Shown here: one piece after another, positions 24,358 through 37,087 of the stretch
Position numbering within the stretch: the first letter of the stretch is position 1
Layout of the letters: each line of letters opens with the position of its first letter
Assembly: GCF_000512585.2 (NCBI RefSeq)
Contig: NC_089244.1
Coordinates: 248,001-312,000, forward strand
Source of the DNA: Kwoniella bestiolae CBS 10118
Taxonomy: Eukaryota; Basidiomycota; Tremellomycetes; Tremellales; Cryptococcaceae
Direction of reading: 5' to 3'
Length of the DNA stretch: 64,000 bases
The notes under the pieces: generated by a model
What the model saw: only the letters and a program-made list of their open reading frames with translations
Databases searched by the model: none
What the model was told of the DNA's origin: nothing
Translations under genes and position numbers: made by a program

Positions 24358-25763
24358 ATGGCTGAACCTACCGAACCCGTTGGTGCTGTGAGTTGGGTCA
24401 AGCTATCATATCAAAGACATAGTCTGCTACGCTGGTTTGCACCCGTGCTGAGGTCGGTGTTGTATACGCTGTAGGAGGAGCACGACCCCCACTTCGAACC
24501 AGTTATCAAGCTCACCGAACAGGTCGAAGCTAAGACCCACGAGGAAGATGAGGAGGTTCTTTTCAAGATGTGGGTTTTGGTTCTCTACTTCGCGCCAGCC
24601 TATTCCGTCCCATGAGATGTGCATCGTCGTCTGGACATAAGCTTCGATCTCTCCCATCTCGTTGGGTTTGCCTTCACTGCTTGATGGCTGAGCTGACCTG
24701 CGATATATTTCTAGGCGAGCAAAGCTCTTCCGATTCGCCAAAGAATCCCTCGAATGGAAGGAAAGAGGTACAGGTGATGTCAGGCTCCTCAAGCACAAGG
24801 AAAGCAAGAAGATCAGATTGGTCATGAGACGTGATAAGACTTTGAAAGTCTGTGCTAACCATATCAGTGAGTTTCATCGTTTCATATCATCTTTCTCTCG
24901 CATATTTCCTCCCTCTCTCTTCCTCACACCGGCACAGTCCCTTCGATATTGAGTCTCATGTCTGATATCGCACTTTCGACTCACAGTCTCATCCGACATG
25001 AAACTCTCCCCAAATGTCGGATCAGACAGATCATGGGTATGGAACGTAGCTGCCGATTACGCTGAGGGTGAAGCTTCTCCCGAGACATTGGCTATTCGAT
25101 TCGGTAACTCTGAGAGTGAGTAATACGACTCCCAAATTATGCCACCATCTATCGGATATTCGTACCCCTCGCCCCATATGTATAGATCAATCAGCTAATC
25201 CAACTGGGACAGACGCAAACCTCTTCAAGACCGCTTTCGAGGACGCTCAAACTGCCAATGCAGGTTCCACCTCTTCCGCCCCCGCTGCCGAGGAGACCAA
25301 GGAGGAGGAGACCGCTGCTGCTCCCGCCGCTGCTGTAGAGAAGAAGGAAGTTGAACCTGTCAACGTTAGTTTTTGCTCTCCTTCTCACCATCAGGGGATG
25401 TATAACTCATATCTGACTGGTTTTGCAGGAAACTTCCGCCGCTGCCGAGAAGGAGGAACCCAAAGAGGAGAAGGCCGAGTGAGTCGCAGTGCCATGTCCA
25501 ATCAGACTGCCGATCTCGACTACCATCCTGATACTGATATAATATAAACACCATCTCGCAGAGACACCACCGAAGCTCCATCAACCCATGAACCCGCCAC
25601 CGCTACAGAGGAGAAACCTGCCGGAACCGAATCCAAGGAAGTTGACGAACTCGCCTCTGAACTCAAGAAACAAGCTATCGCTGAGAAGTCTGAGGCTGAT
25701 GCTCCTGAGCCTGCTGCAGAGGAGAAGAAGGAGGAGGAGGCTGCCGCTTCTGCTACTGCTTAG
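24358..25763 (+). CDS. YRB1: Ran-specific GTPase-activating protein (RanBP1/Yrb1)
   Basis: Cytoplasmic cofactor that binds Ran-GTP and stimulates RanGAP, ending nuclear export cycles. The Ran-binding domain is in order: HFEPVIKLTEQVE, EVLFKMRAKLFRFAKES, then EWKERGTGDVRLLKHKESK, IRLVMRRDKTLKVCANH, WVWNVAADYAEGE and ETLAIRFGNSENANLFKTAF. This covers the expected about 130 residues. A long Ala/Glu/Lys-rich tail of about 120 residues follows, coded by the last three exons and ending EEAAASATA. The tail is longer than in yeast Yrb1 and lacks structure motifs. The start ATG 24358 gives MAEPTEPVGA, joined by an intron to EEHDPHFEP. Confidence 0.92.
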
Positions 25764-26382
25764 GTGGTGGGGATGAGAGCGGGAAAACATTCATTCATTA
25801 ATAATTGGATAGGGATGTTCATAACATGATGAGTATGAGTATGAAAGACGATGTGTGATGTAATTACGTTTTTCAGACGAGACGATGCTCGCGTGCAGTG
25901 TGCGATTGTGGAGATTACTGTATTCTGATGTACATATGATGGGCTGGAATGACGGGATTCATGGTCGCACAGGTAGAGATTGATTTGACTTGATATGGCA
26001 GAGCAGTTAATGTGTTGTCAGATGCTTAGAAGCTCAATCGTAAAATCTGCTCAGGTCCTGTGACAGGTCACGAGTAGAGCGGTTGAGCTTCGATTAATCC
26101 ACAATCGATGAGCCAGACAATGATGCAACGAGAACACAACTTCCAAGAGGTTATTGCAAATGGACTGGCCACTGTTCGCTGGTCAAGGAAGAGTGAACAT
26201 AGTTTCTTCGTTGCATATGAGGTATCATTATTTGCTACTTCAACCGGACATCGGTCGTAAATCCCGAATCATGATAACGACATCGACCTTCCACCGCATA
26301 TTTCCCTTGATAGACGACGATCTGCTCCCACCACTTTTCCATCTTTCACTTCTGCTCTTTCCATTGCTACGTGGCCCACCAC
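25764..26382. other. Convergent intergenic region (RanBP1/prohibitin)
   Basis: Shared 3' flanks with no gene seen. ATTAATAATTGG just after the RanBP1 stop and ATGTTCATAAC motifs fit 3'-end processing. Confidence 0.4.
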
Positions 26383-27934
26383 CTATTGTTGAGGGGGTAC
26401 TTGAAGTAACAAGTTCCCCTCGGCGGCAGGAACATAGCTTACGTTCTTACTTTGAGAGAGCGTGGCGGCTATTTTCAAGCAGGGATTCAGCACCACCCTC
26501 GAGAAGATGATAGAGTGACATATGAGATTATACGAGAAGGAAAGGAAACTCACCAATCTCTCTCGAAGCTTCAATCTTCCTAAACTGCACGAAAGCATCA
26601 CCAGCCTTATTAATAGCCTTGGAAATAGTATTAGCAGCTTCAGCTTCACCCTCCGCTCTGATCACTGCTGCTTGTCTCTCTTGCTCGGCTTTTTCAACGA
26701 CGAACTTGGCTCGCTCGGCATCTTGTTGGGCAATTTGCTTTTGCTCGACTGCTGTGGTGAATTCTTTACCGAACCTGTATATATGTATCATGTCAACCTC
26801 GTCAATGAGATCCAACTATGGGAGGGAGAAGGTGGAGGAAGGGTTACGTACGTCATGTGTGTCTACGAGATCAAAATTGCATCTGTCAGTGATCATCCAA
26901 AATGATGTGTTGGCTTATACATGATCTATAATGGGATGGAACTCACGATTGAAACATCTTCCAATTGGATGTTGAACTCCTTTGCTCTGTTCAACAAATC
27001 ATCCCTGATCCTAGCTGAGACGATCTCTCGGTTGGTGATCAATTCAGAGGCTGCCCATTGACGCTGTGTCAGTTATACCCTTTCAGGAGGACACCTTGAG
27101 AGATTCAACTTACCATCAAATTGAGCGACAGTAGCTTTGAGCACTTCGTTACCGATCGAGGGAAGTACACGCTCGTCGTAGCTGTGAAGATGCGGTATCA
27201 GCATCAGCATCATAAATTTAATATGGGACACGGAGAGAAGGTAGATGTCTGTGGTGGGTCTAACCCGACTCACTCTAATCCCAGGTTTTGGTAGATCTTG
27301 GGTAAATGGTTGATATCGGGTCTTGACATTACTCTGAGAGTCAACGAGACCATTTGCATATCTACGAGCAAACCGTCATATCAGTCACCTCTCTTCTACG
27401 GAGACTATTAATCGCGAGAATAATTCAGAAAGGGGAGGATATACTCACCCTTCGATCCGGTCGTGGTAGATATATTCCTAGGTTTGATCCTCACATCGTA
27501 CAAAATGGCTTTTTGTAACCACGGTATAAGGAAGTGTGTACCTTCGCCTGAGGCCTACAAGCGTAATCATATGAATCAGCTAACTTATTTACAGCCAGTC
27601 ACTCTGTACATTTCAGCTGCACTGGAGCATCAGAGGTGATACCACACTTACATCAGGTCTAACACCTTTGAATCGATCGAACAGTACTGCCCTGTATCCA
27701 CCTGGGACGTCGTAGAGGGACGATTGAACGACGGTAGCGCCGATGGCGATTGGTACTGTTGTGTGACTGTTACTTCAGTATATGTACTTTGTAAGATCAC
27801 AAGGCATTGTGGATGAGGGTGAAAGATAGTTCAAAGTTGAGGTGGCCATATTTGTGCCGATCGGGCAGAGAAAGAAGATAGGAAAGTGAGGATAACGTAC
27901 CTATCAATCGTGAGATGTTCTGAGCGAAGGCCAT
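26383..27934 (-). CDS. PHB1: Prohibitin 1, mitochondrial inner membrane scaffold
   Basis: Subunit of the ring-shaped prohibitin complex in the mitochondrial inner membrane, which guards respiratory assembly and the m-AAA protease. The spliced product starts MAFAQNISRLIVPIAIGATV (N-terminal membrane anchor). It continues GGYRAVLFDRFKGVRPD, GEGTHFLIPWLQKAILYDVR, PRNISTTTGSKDMQMVSLTL, YDERVLPSIGNEVLKATVAQ, FDASELITNREIVS, then the coiled coil FGKEFTTAVEQKQIAQQDAE, and ends SYVPAAEGNLLLQVPPQQ. It matches the family along its whole length. There are about eight exons; the first is 34 bp. Divergent from the heme lyase gene across 450 bp. Confidence 0.93.
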
Positions 27935-28384
27935 TCTGATTCACTATCTACCTGATGTGTCCGCTGATCTGAGATAGGCTGAGAGGGTTGGTGGTGATGT
28001 TGAGTATATGAGCAGTAAGATGAATATCGATTCTTACAATCTGACAAGAGAGAGGAAGCCTACGAAATCGCCCGTTTAGCATCAGACGTTGCCGAAAGTC
28101 AAGTGGACAATCCCACCGCGGACATCTGCATGATCTCCTTTATCGCTTTGTAATGTCGATTAGCGGAATCAAATTAAGTGTGACGTGGTTTGTAATGACA
28201 TTACGATTTCCATGTTCCCTTTTCCTTGCTAGCTCCTCTGGATTTTTCGAACGAATGGGATGCTACGCTTAGTCATTTCACCATCCATCTCCATCCATAG
28301 ACTCACATGTAATAGCTGGATCACACCAAGACTTCACACCCATCCTTACCACTGCTCATCCTCAAAAATTCAGAGAGACCAACG
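27935..28384. promoter_or_regulatory. Shared divergent promoter of PHB1 and cytochrome c heme lyase
   Basis: 450 bp between start codons of two genes for mitochondrial proteins, so co-regulation is plausible. TGACGTGG at about 28171 resembles a CRE/bZIP-type element. TGACATTACG follows at 28195. Confidence 0.4.
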
Positions 28385-29341
28385 ATGTGGCCATTCACCT
28401 CATCCCCCGCAGCCCCACCAACCCCGACACCTATTGACCCCTCACCTTCCTCCTCTGCCCCCTCAGCCGACAAATGTCCAGTGGACCACACAACCCGCTC
28501 AGCCTGGCTAGCCGCGCAATCATCCTCATCTCCCAATGCGCCACACCCATTCCATCCGACTTCTGCTTCCGGTAGCTCCTCATCAGGGGGACTATCGCAA
28601 GACAGAGTAATCTCATCTATACCTCGTGCCCCTCCCCCCTCCTCTTCTTCCTCTTCTTCTCCGAACGGAGGGGAGGGACATAATCTCCCAGAACTGCAGA
28701 AAGACAGCGAAGGAAGGTGGATCTACCCCTCAGAACAACAATTCTTTAATGCGATGCTGAGGAAGAATCATAATCCCCAAGCTAGGGATATGAAGACGGT
28801 AGTTCCTATACATAATGCAGTTAATGAGAAGGCGTGGGAGGAGATTTTAATGTGGGAGAGTAAGATTGAGGGATCAGAGAGGTGTGGTGGGCCCAGGTTG
28901 ATTAGTTTTGTGGGGAAGCCTAGGGAACGGACGCCTAAGGCTTGGATTAAGACTGCGCTGGGGTGGGTTCTGTCTCTGCGCTCTCTCTCTCTCTCTTTTT
29001 CTCATTGCTGTCGAAGACTTTGTTATCTTTTCCCTTTTTTAACATATCGTATTTGACATTGTTTCATCCTCTGCTTTGTGCCTCATTTCAGATACCGGTA
29101 TCGTTTCGTAAATGTACCTCATGCTGACTTTTGAGGAAACTACAGCTACACACCCCCATTCGACAGACACGACTGGCTCATAGATCGCTGCGGCACACAG
29201 GTACGATACGTGATAGATTTCTATACTGGTAAATCGGGATTGGGGGACGATGCGTCGAAGATGAGCTTTTACCTTGATGTTAGACCTGCGGTGGATAACT
29301 GGGAAGGTATACGTACGAGAGCGGCCGGTTGGTGGAGCTGA
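28385..29341 (+). CDS. CYC3: Holocytochrome c synthase (cytochrome c heme lyase)
   Basis: Joins heme to the CXXCH of apocytochrome c in the mitochondrial intermembrane space. The N-terminus is Pro/Ser-rich and includes the heme-regulatory motif KCPVDH, as in known HCCS. After a Ser-rich linker come the conserved SEQQFFNAMLRKNHNPQARD, VVPIHNAVNEKAWEEILMWE, RLISFVGKPRERTPKAW and, after one intron (28963-29145), YTPPFDRHDWLIDRCG, VRYVIDFYTGK and SFYLDVRPAVDNWEGIRTRA. The conserved His that ligates heme is in VPIHNAVNE. The stop is at 29339-29341. Fungi may have separate c and c1 lyases (Cyc3/Cyt2); which this is I cannot decide. Confidence 0.9.
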
Positions 29342-29569
29342 GCTTCGGAGAGAATCTGAAAGGACGGAGAGAGTTGTCCTTGGATCCGGATAGGATAGGG
29401 TAACAGTAGGTTCGTATTATCATTATACATATACCATCAAGTATGATCGTATGAACATCTATACAACTCCTATCGCCCACCCAGGACAACAAAAAATAAC
29501 CACCAAGACTGAGATACAAACAACACCCTCAAAATCAAGAAAATGAAATTCATAATCGTTCGTTGATGC

Positions 29570-30539
29570 TTAATCACCCAATCCATCAATGTACCAGAAC
29601 CCTTTTCCCTTACTCTCATCCAACTTCCATTCTGCTCGTTTCCTATCCTGCGATTGCGAGTACTCGATTTGTTGGATCTCCAACTTCTTATCCTTATCCT
29701 GATCGACCGATGTGTTTGAGGTGACCCTGTTCAACGGGGTTGTTAAGATTGTAGGTAGTAGGGTGGTTGATCCGATGATCAATTCGGGGAGGTCTTCTAT
29801 CTGATCTGGGACGATCGTACGCGAACTAGGTAAGGCGATCAAGACGCAGATATCTAGGGCTGGGGGGGGTGGTGTTTCGCTTTTGCTGGGGTTGATGATA
29901 AGTGGAGAGGGGGTAACGGATAATGGCTATACATATACAACGACAAGTGTGATGGGTCAGCTGCCCATTGGTTATAACAAGTGTGATCTGCATAAGAAGG
30001 GCACAGTATATAATCTGCAGATTGATGGACCGTAGACAAGATCAACTCACCTGATCCAATACCTCGTTCTGTTCATTTCCACCCACACCAGAAAACCAAT
30101 CACAATCCCACATCCTCGGTATAACCTTCTCCTTATCCTTTTCCTCCGCCCCGTCCCCTTCCAACCCCATGTACAACCTATACAAATACCTATTATAATC
30201 CAACGTCCTCCCTGTAGCCCCTATCAGGGAAGTATGATTAACATCCGAATCCCCGAAACTCGTTAACCAACCCCAAGTCCCGCCCTCATTCCTCCACTGA
30301 GTCTTGAATGGTACGCCGTTCCGCTTGGCCAACTTGCGTATTCTATTGAGTCGGAAGGACAGGAGGAATAGGAGTATAAATGCTGAGAAGGCTAGGAAAC
30401 CCAGTCCGATGGAGATGACTGTGGAAGTCGGGATGGTAATGCCGGCTTGTGCCCATTCGGATTTGTTGTCGGATGCTGCGAAGCCCAGGGGGAGGAAGGG
30501 CAGGAAGAGCAGAGGTAGGGGAAGGGAGAGGAAGGACAT
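29570..30539 (-). CDS. Single-pass membrane protein of unknown function
   Basis: Two exons joined at the GTGAGT donor after DQ (about 30048) and an acceptor at about 29925. The protein starts with a signal-like stretch (FLSLPLPLLFLPFLPLGFAA). A short lumenal part and a membrane helix (STVISIGLGFLAFSAFILLF) follow, then a basic stop-transfer (RLNRIRKLAKR). The C-terminal region has YNRYLYRLYMGLEG and PRMWDCDWF and ends FWYIDGLGD. I do not recognise a domain. The topology suggests the bulk faces the cytosol. It is convergent with the heme lyase gene and divergent from the zinc-cluster regulator. Confidence 0.68.
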
Positions 30540-31157
30540 GGTAGAGGCGAGGAGAGAGAAGGAATGATCGGCTTATTGGATGGTGTGATGCCTTTGGATT
30601 GGATCGATGATATGTTCTGTGTGTGATAGGCAGTTGTGGTTTCTCCAGGTGATTTATGTTGATGTTGTCCTATCTTTTAATGGTGATGGTAAGGAATGGA
30701 ATGCAATGCAATCAGATTAGTCGGATCATGCATCAATTGATCTGGATGTCGTCCCATTCATCTACTATTGTATCAACTCCACTCGTCATCAATAATGAGA
30801 TCTATTTTGGGTAGTATGCGTGGTAGTAGTATACTGAGCAGTACGGCATATGAGAGACACCGGTCACGAGCATCAATTCACACCCAATTCAACTGATCAA
30901 CCTCCACTCTGACATTGGATTATTGGATTTGCCACTCGGAGTAATACTTCCCTAATGTGGGATAAATTCCAATAAATCGTTTCACAAAATAATACCTAGC
31001 TCACCAGCAGGTTACTCGGACATGCGGACATGCGCATTGACCTCCCTTCTATCTTACAAACAACCCTAGTCATACTCGGAGTTGAACATCCATCCTCCGT
31101 CATCCTCATCACTCTCTCCACAGCCATCCCTCCACCGAAGACGTCCACATAGCCACC
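30540..31157. promoter_or_regulatory. Divergent upstream region of membrane protein and Zn2Cys6 regulator
   Basis: About 620 bp with no gene. Several CCGGT/ACTCGGA repeats are present; ACTCGGA occurs at about 30934, 31013 and 31075. This short motif is worth testing as a binding site of the neighbouring zinc-cluster factor. Confidence 0.35.
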
Positions 31158-34100
31158 ATGTCAAGACCATACAACCCAAAGTACGACTCAGTCCTTGGAC
31201 CAATGAGGGAACCCTCCCCACCACCACCCTCTACCGACGATGACAACGCCTTTCATCATGATGGATCGTTCCTGTCTCAGCTGGACCCATCCAGAGTAGG
31301 CGTGACTGATACCGAAGCTGCTCTTACCCATCTCTTTGGGGATGTCGTTGGACCATCTCATCAACACCATCATCAAGAGAACCAACGGGGACAAGAACAG
31401 AGTAATGACGCTCATCAGGATTCGACTCAAGTGGGATATACACCTACCTTAGCTTCTACTGTGGAAGCTCTCCCTGCACCAACTCAGCTGAATGATTCGG
31501 AAACAGTATCTGATCAAAAGGATCAAAATGTCAACACCAACATTGATCCATCATTACGACCTCAAGATAAAGGCAATCATGATGTTGGAGACGGGCACGA
31601 ATCAGGTCAAGGTGAAACTAGCGAAGCGCCCAAAAAGCGTAAAGCAACCTCTCGAGCCAACATGCTAGCGAGAGGCGGAGCCTGCGAATATTGCAAGAAA
31701 CGGAAACTCAAGTGCTCAGCGGAAATACCATCATGTTCGAACTGCACGAAAATCAACAAGGAGTGTGTTTATTCACAGAAGAAACAGAGAAGTAAGATTA
31801 GAGTACTGGAAGATAGATTGCAAGAGTTGGAAAAGAGATTGGATAATCCCCTTTCTACGACATCATCGCAGACGCAGACGCAAAATTTGGATTTGAATGG
31901 ACAGGCAGGAACCACAACGATAGCGGAATTGGGAGTTGGGATTGAGAATTTCCCTAGTTTGTCGACTTTCGAGATTGATGAGCCTGACCTTATGACGCTC
32001 GCGGACGCTGCTGCTGCTGATACGAGTGTGGAATCTGAGTCGTGGGATGGTCTCTCACCTGAGATGATAGTGGCCGAGATCCTCAAGACGATCACTGGGG
32101 GTCATAGTCATACTGCTACTGGTGGTGAAGAGGGTGCAGGGAAAAGTATTGGTGAAAAGATCGTATCTCATCTGTACGTGTCATATCTACCTCTTACCTC
32201 TTGCTCTTCTGCCTAATCGTACGGATTGCCCTCGACTGACACATCTACCATACACAGAATCCAGCTCTACGTCACTCCACCTTCCCTCCCTGACATCCAC
32301 GCAGCTCTGTCCCCTACCACCCTCCTCCGCAGGCTATCAGATAAGACCGATCGACCCATCCATCCATCCCTGTTACTCGCCCTCATACCATACCTCTTAC
32401 CACTCTCACCTTCCAAAACCCTCCAATCACCTGCTATCCCCATCCTCATCCAGACCCACGGTAAGAATCTCATCAATCTGGCAATCACCAATTCCGATCC
32501 GAGGATGATTGACCTGATCGCCGCGTGCAGCTTGAGGTCGTTTTGGTATTACCTCGAATCGAAATATTTCGAGGGATGGATAGAATGTTGCGTGGCTATT
32601 GGGATGGTCCGTTCGGCTGGACTAGATAAGCTAGGACATGTTGGAGAGATGTTCGTATCTCCTGAAAAGTACATGAATGCGGAGCATAGAGAAAGGCTGG
32701 AAAGGGAAAAGAAATGTAGATTCGCGTTCAGTAAAGCTGTGTCCGTGCCTCCCCCCAGAGATAGGGCAGAGCTGGGTGAGAGGATCAACTTGTTGTGAGT
32801 GGACTACAACAGCGATCTGAGATCTTTCACGGGTTAGGCTAAATTTGGTGTATGTGTGTGCGGTTCAGCTGGTTCGCCTATATGCTTGACAGAGGTGGAT
32901 CTATTGGTTAGTGATCTTGTACAGCTGCTGTCGGTAGAATTCATGCTGACACAAACCTGACGGTCAGCAGGTTGGAGATGGCCTTCGTGTGAGTAGCTAT
33001 GGGGCGCAAAGCACATCTTCTGTTCGGCTGTGACTTATCGGAATTTTCTGTGAATATAGCATTCCATGAAGAAGAGATCACCACGCCTTGGCCTAGGGCT
33101 GAATATGAAAGTGTACGTTGTGATCTAACAAGCCCCAAGAAGTATCTCGTCTCACGCTTGCTCATGGTTTTTGACTTCAGGACGAATCGTTACTGTACGA
33201 TAAAACCCTTTTGGACTTTATAAATTCTCCCGCTCCCGAGGACGCTTCCAAAGATCCTCTCGAAACTGCTGCGATGAAATCTTTGTCCTTGATGTTGTTC
33301 GCTCAGAGGTGAGTTCTGACCATATGATATGGCGAATAGTTATGCTGATCTATGAGTGATACTTGATTACTGCTAGGTCATTCGATACTCCACCTAGCAT
33401 CTCCACAGAACGCACCGCCCGACTGATCAGACTCACCAAAAGCTATATGGCAACCTATGGCGCGGTGGATCAGAGCAATACCCCGGTGATTTCTATCAAT
33501 GGAGGAGGGAAGAACCAAGTTTGGGTTACTCTATATGCGTGAGCGGGATTAAGCTCTTACTGGTACTATCGGTACTGATATTGTATGAGCAGTACATTGG
33601 CGTTCCTCCATGCTCGAGAGGAGATCGATGCGCCTCAAGGTGGAGAGAAGGAACATTTCATGAGATCCATCGAGGCTCTTGGGAATGTCTTGGAGGTGGT
33701 CAAGATTATGCAGAATAATGGGAATACCGAATTGGGTATGTGATTTGCCCACAAGAATTCATTCAGATTGACGAGCGCTTCTGTGATATCCATGGGCTGA
33801 TTTTCTGTTTCTGTTTGGGATACATATAATGTAGAAGGATTAGGTCTACTATCGAGTTTGCTGTTCTTCCACCTAGGTAGACTGGTCATCAAATATATCG
33901 AAAGAATCGAGGAAAACTCCAAAACACCTTGGAAATTTGGTCTGACGGCTACAGAGAATCATGATGTGTTGGTGAGGTTGAAGGAGATGAAAAGTGAATT
34001 CAAGAGTGCTTTGGAATCGCTTGTGAGTTTACCTGTTTTCTCATTCCATGTTCCTTTAGTTATGATCTTTTGGATGGGGCTATGGGGCGATGACTGACGC

Positions 34101-34223
34101 GTATGGTGGTGGTAGTTACGAGTGACGAGGTTCGCTATTGTTGGTCAGCAATTGCTTGAGAATATCGCTTTGGGGTCGGAGTTTAAATTGGGGGAATATG
34201 AGAGGGCTGATAATTTGGTGTGA
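31158..34223 (+). CDS. Zn2Cys6 fungal-specific transcription factor
   Basis: DNA-binding regulator of the Gal4 class. A long polar N-terminus (about 170 residues with a His/Gln stretch) precedes the zinc cluster CEYCKKRKLKC-x6-CSNC-x6-C (about 31680-31765), with the pattern CX2CX6CX6CX2CX6C. A linker and short coiled coil follow (RSKIRVLEDRLQELEKRLDN). The C-terminal half has the weakly conserved middle-homology region (SFWYYLESKYFEGWIECCVA, AIGMVRSAGLDK, RCRFAF-like segment). There are about eight introns from 32174 on; boundaries between 32800 and 33240 are approximate. The stop is at 34221-34223. Target pathway unknown. Confidence 0.85.
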
Positions 34224-35007
34224 GGTGGATAAAATAGAATGTCTGTAAAGGTTAATGTATTTACTTTGATACTGTGTTTTCTTCTGGTGCAGATGAGGGT
34301 CATACAGATACAACTTAGGGATCAGACGTTAATCGTACTCCCTCGTATACAGTCGTAAGTTGCTTGTTGTTTACAAAGGATAAATCACAGGGGCATGCAT
34401 TTGGCTGATAGTCGCTAGTCTACGATCAAGTGTAGCTTATACTAACAAGATGGCGTTGGGAGGAAGGATGACTTGATGATATAATTTGGTAAATCGTCTC
34501 TAGCGAGTGAGCAAGTCAGATGCGATACGATAAAAAAACCCCATCATCCTTCCAACGTGAGAAAGCGAAGTCAATCGCCCCGTGCGGAGAAGATCTCAAA
34601 GTGAGGAACAACGGAATGACAAATGTGGGTTACGAGGATACCTTTGGAAAATGCTAGGGGACAAAGGAGGTGGGAAGAATAGTTCTTTGTTCTTTTCTCA
34701 TGAGAATGAGAATGTTAATAATGGAATCGATAATCTCGTTGGACAGGATCCAAAGATTGTAATTGAGTTAATTAGCTTTATTTGATGGTATTAGGGGGAG
34801 AAAGCAATGAATGTCGCCCTTCATACTAAATAAGATGATAGGACAAAGCAAGTCATGTCTTCATGGATTATCAATGGCGATATACGATATAGTGACTAAG
34901 TTGCGGTATCATGTATTTTCATCATCTCATCTCACCTTATCACTTTCCTTCTCCGTCTCGTCGTCCTCACAGTCTCGCCATCTCATCACTACACTCGTAA
35001 AGGCATC
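34224..35007. other. Intergenic region upstream of the repeat-tail membrane protein
   Basis: No gene. A pyrimidine-rich block (34921-34980) lies just upstream of the next start and fits a promoter or 5' UTR. Confidence 0.4.
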
Positions 35008-37059
35008 ATGTTCTCATCCACGCTCTCAAGAAGCACCCTACGATACATCCTCCTGGTAAGCTTCATTTCCCATCTCCCTGCTCCGACTAAGTCGTTGTCG
35101 TTGTCGTACTGATCAGATGGGGGCAGACCACACACGGCATATTCAGTATAATCCTGCTCATCCTGGGCGGTCTGACATACGCCAAACGGTCTTTCATCCC
35201 TTCTCTCATGTCTGCCATAGCTGTCGATCTATACATCCCCACGAGCATCTATATTGCACTGCGTGAGCCTTCCAACGGATTTTTGACGGTGGGGAAGGAA
35301 GTGGGGTATCTTTTGGCTCAAGGGTTATTACTTCTCGGTATGTCGTTACCTTTGTTTCTTTCCCCTCCCTTTGCTCCAGTAAACCATTACTTTTGTTCCC
35401 ATCTAAGTCCTGGCAAAGAAACTGGAACCAAACGTACTTTATGAGTACTGATACTTCTGAACTCCCCTCCCAGTCCTAGGCATAATCTCAGCCCTATCAA
35501 CCAAGGAAGAAATCTGCACCTCCATAGCCGCCGAGCCAGGCTACTTCGGATACTCTACCAAACCCTTCCGATGCGATGAGAAACTCGCTCTCTCAATCCT
35601 ATCGTTCTTCCATCTCCTAGTCATCCTCTCATGGCTTGCCCTGCTGTTCATCTCAGTACACAAATACAGGGGACATAAAAAGCCAAATGAAATGGATGGG
35701 TTCGAGATCCCCGTACATCATTTTCTAAAGTATGGTAAACCCTCTTCCACAGCAGGGTTTGATGAAGAACACGATTCGACACCTATCGAATCGCTTACCA
35801 AGAGAGCTCCCTTCTCCCCCTTCTCCCCTGGTACAGCCAAGACAGAGGAAGAGGGAAGTATCCTAACTCCCACGTCTGCGCTGAAGAGCGAACGACATAC
35901 CTCGGAACCTTGGAGGATCTCTTCGTTGCCCCTTCCAGATTTGAAATTCCACTTTGACAGTGCGCGAAATTCTGCTAAAAGTACCGCATCAAATGCTGGT
36001 GGGGGGTTCGGGTTCTCCTTCTCCAACCCGGTCGGAGGGGGGAACAAAAAATCCTCGACGACGATCTCACCTACTCTCGAAAGCGCGCGGAACTCCGTAA
36101 AGAGCTGGAAGAGGGATGATGATCTTGAGTCTATGCGAAGGGATCACAAGCGCATCGAATCATGGAGGATCTCGCCCATCCCTCTCCCAGATTTGAATCT
36201 CGGATTTGACACCAAAAGTACCAAGACCCACCATGATAAGGATAAGGATCGAAGTTCGGTGAAGAGCGGGTTGAGCGGATTGACATTGGAGGATGCCAGG
36301 AATTCAATCCAGAGTATTAAGAGTACCGGTGCGAGGGATAGTTTGAAGAGTCAGGTATCGATCAAACCAGTTGAAAAAGCTTATCACAAGGCTGAGACTC
36401 TTGATGTACCCTCTCTAAGAGGACGAGAACCTCAAAATACTTATAGGTCGACGTTCCAATTCCGACCTGAATTGGTGGAGAGTCATAGGGATAGTATCGA
36501 AACTCTCCAGAGAGACCCCAGGAAAGTTGAAAGTTGGAGGATATCGCCTATACCCCTACCTAATATTCGAATGAGCTTCGATCACCAGAAGAAAGAGGCG
36601 AGGGTCGTTCCTGCACTGACAACCCACGACAACGAGAATGTCAATGACGAGGCCCAACTTCATGTTCCCGGTTCAGAGCTGGATAGAGATAGAGTTAGAG
36701 GGTCAGAAGATTCTACCCCGAGTGGTGATTTGGGATTGGGTGGACTAGGTGTAGGTGTGAATCCAAGTACGGGGATACTCAATAAACGATTATCAAACGT
36801 TCGGAATTCCACGAATAGCGGATTCAGCTTACAGCATGCGAGACAGTCTGTTAGGAGTCAGATTGGCGAGGTACTGGAGACTCAGGTTGATATTGATGGG
36901 TCGAGCGTTAATAGCAAAGAGGGGAATGGGTATGGACAGGCGAATAGACAGTCGATGTGGGGTGATAGTTATTCTAGTCTTGGGTTTGGGAAGTCGACGT
37001 TCTCGGTTAATTTCGATGGGGGTAGTAAGAGGGATTCGGGGGTGGAAGAAAGGGGATGA
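35008..37059 (+). CDS. Multi-span membrane protein with repetitive cytosolic tail
   Basis: Exons are 35008-35055, 35127-35337 and 35474-37059. The N-terminal about 190 residues hold about four hydrophobic segments (GIFSIILLILGGLTYA; AIAVDLYIPTSIYIAL; YLLAQGLLLLVLGIISALS; LSFFHLLVILSWLALLFISV). The remaining about 450 residues are a hydrophilic tail. It has three copies of a W-R-I-S-[PS]-[IL]-P-L-P-[DN] motif (about 35905-35940, 36160-36195, 36532-36567), each preceded by Glu/Pro-rich sequence and followed by a Phe-Asp. It also has several A-R-[NDQ]-S-x-[KQR]-S units. This looks like a scaffold with repeated docking or phosphorylation sites. I do not know a family name. All splice joins keep frame, so the gene itself is well supported. 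Confidence 0.75.
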
Positions 37060-37074
37060 TATGGGTACCCGAGA

Positions 37075-37087
37075 GGGGGGGGGGGGG
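37075..37087. repeat. Homopolymer G13 tract
   Basis: Thirteen consecutive G on the plus strand, about 15 bp after the stop codon of the preceding gene. Likely length-variable and prone to sequencing error; it does not affect a reading frame. Confidence 0.8.
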
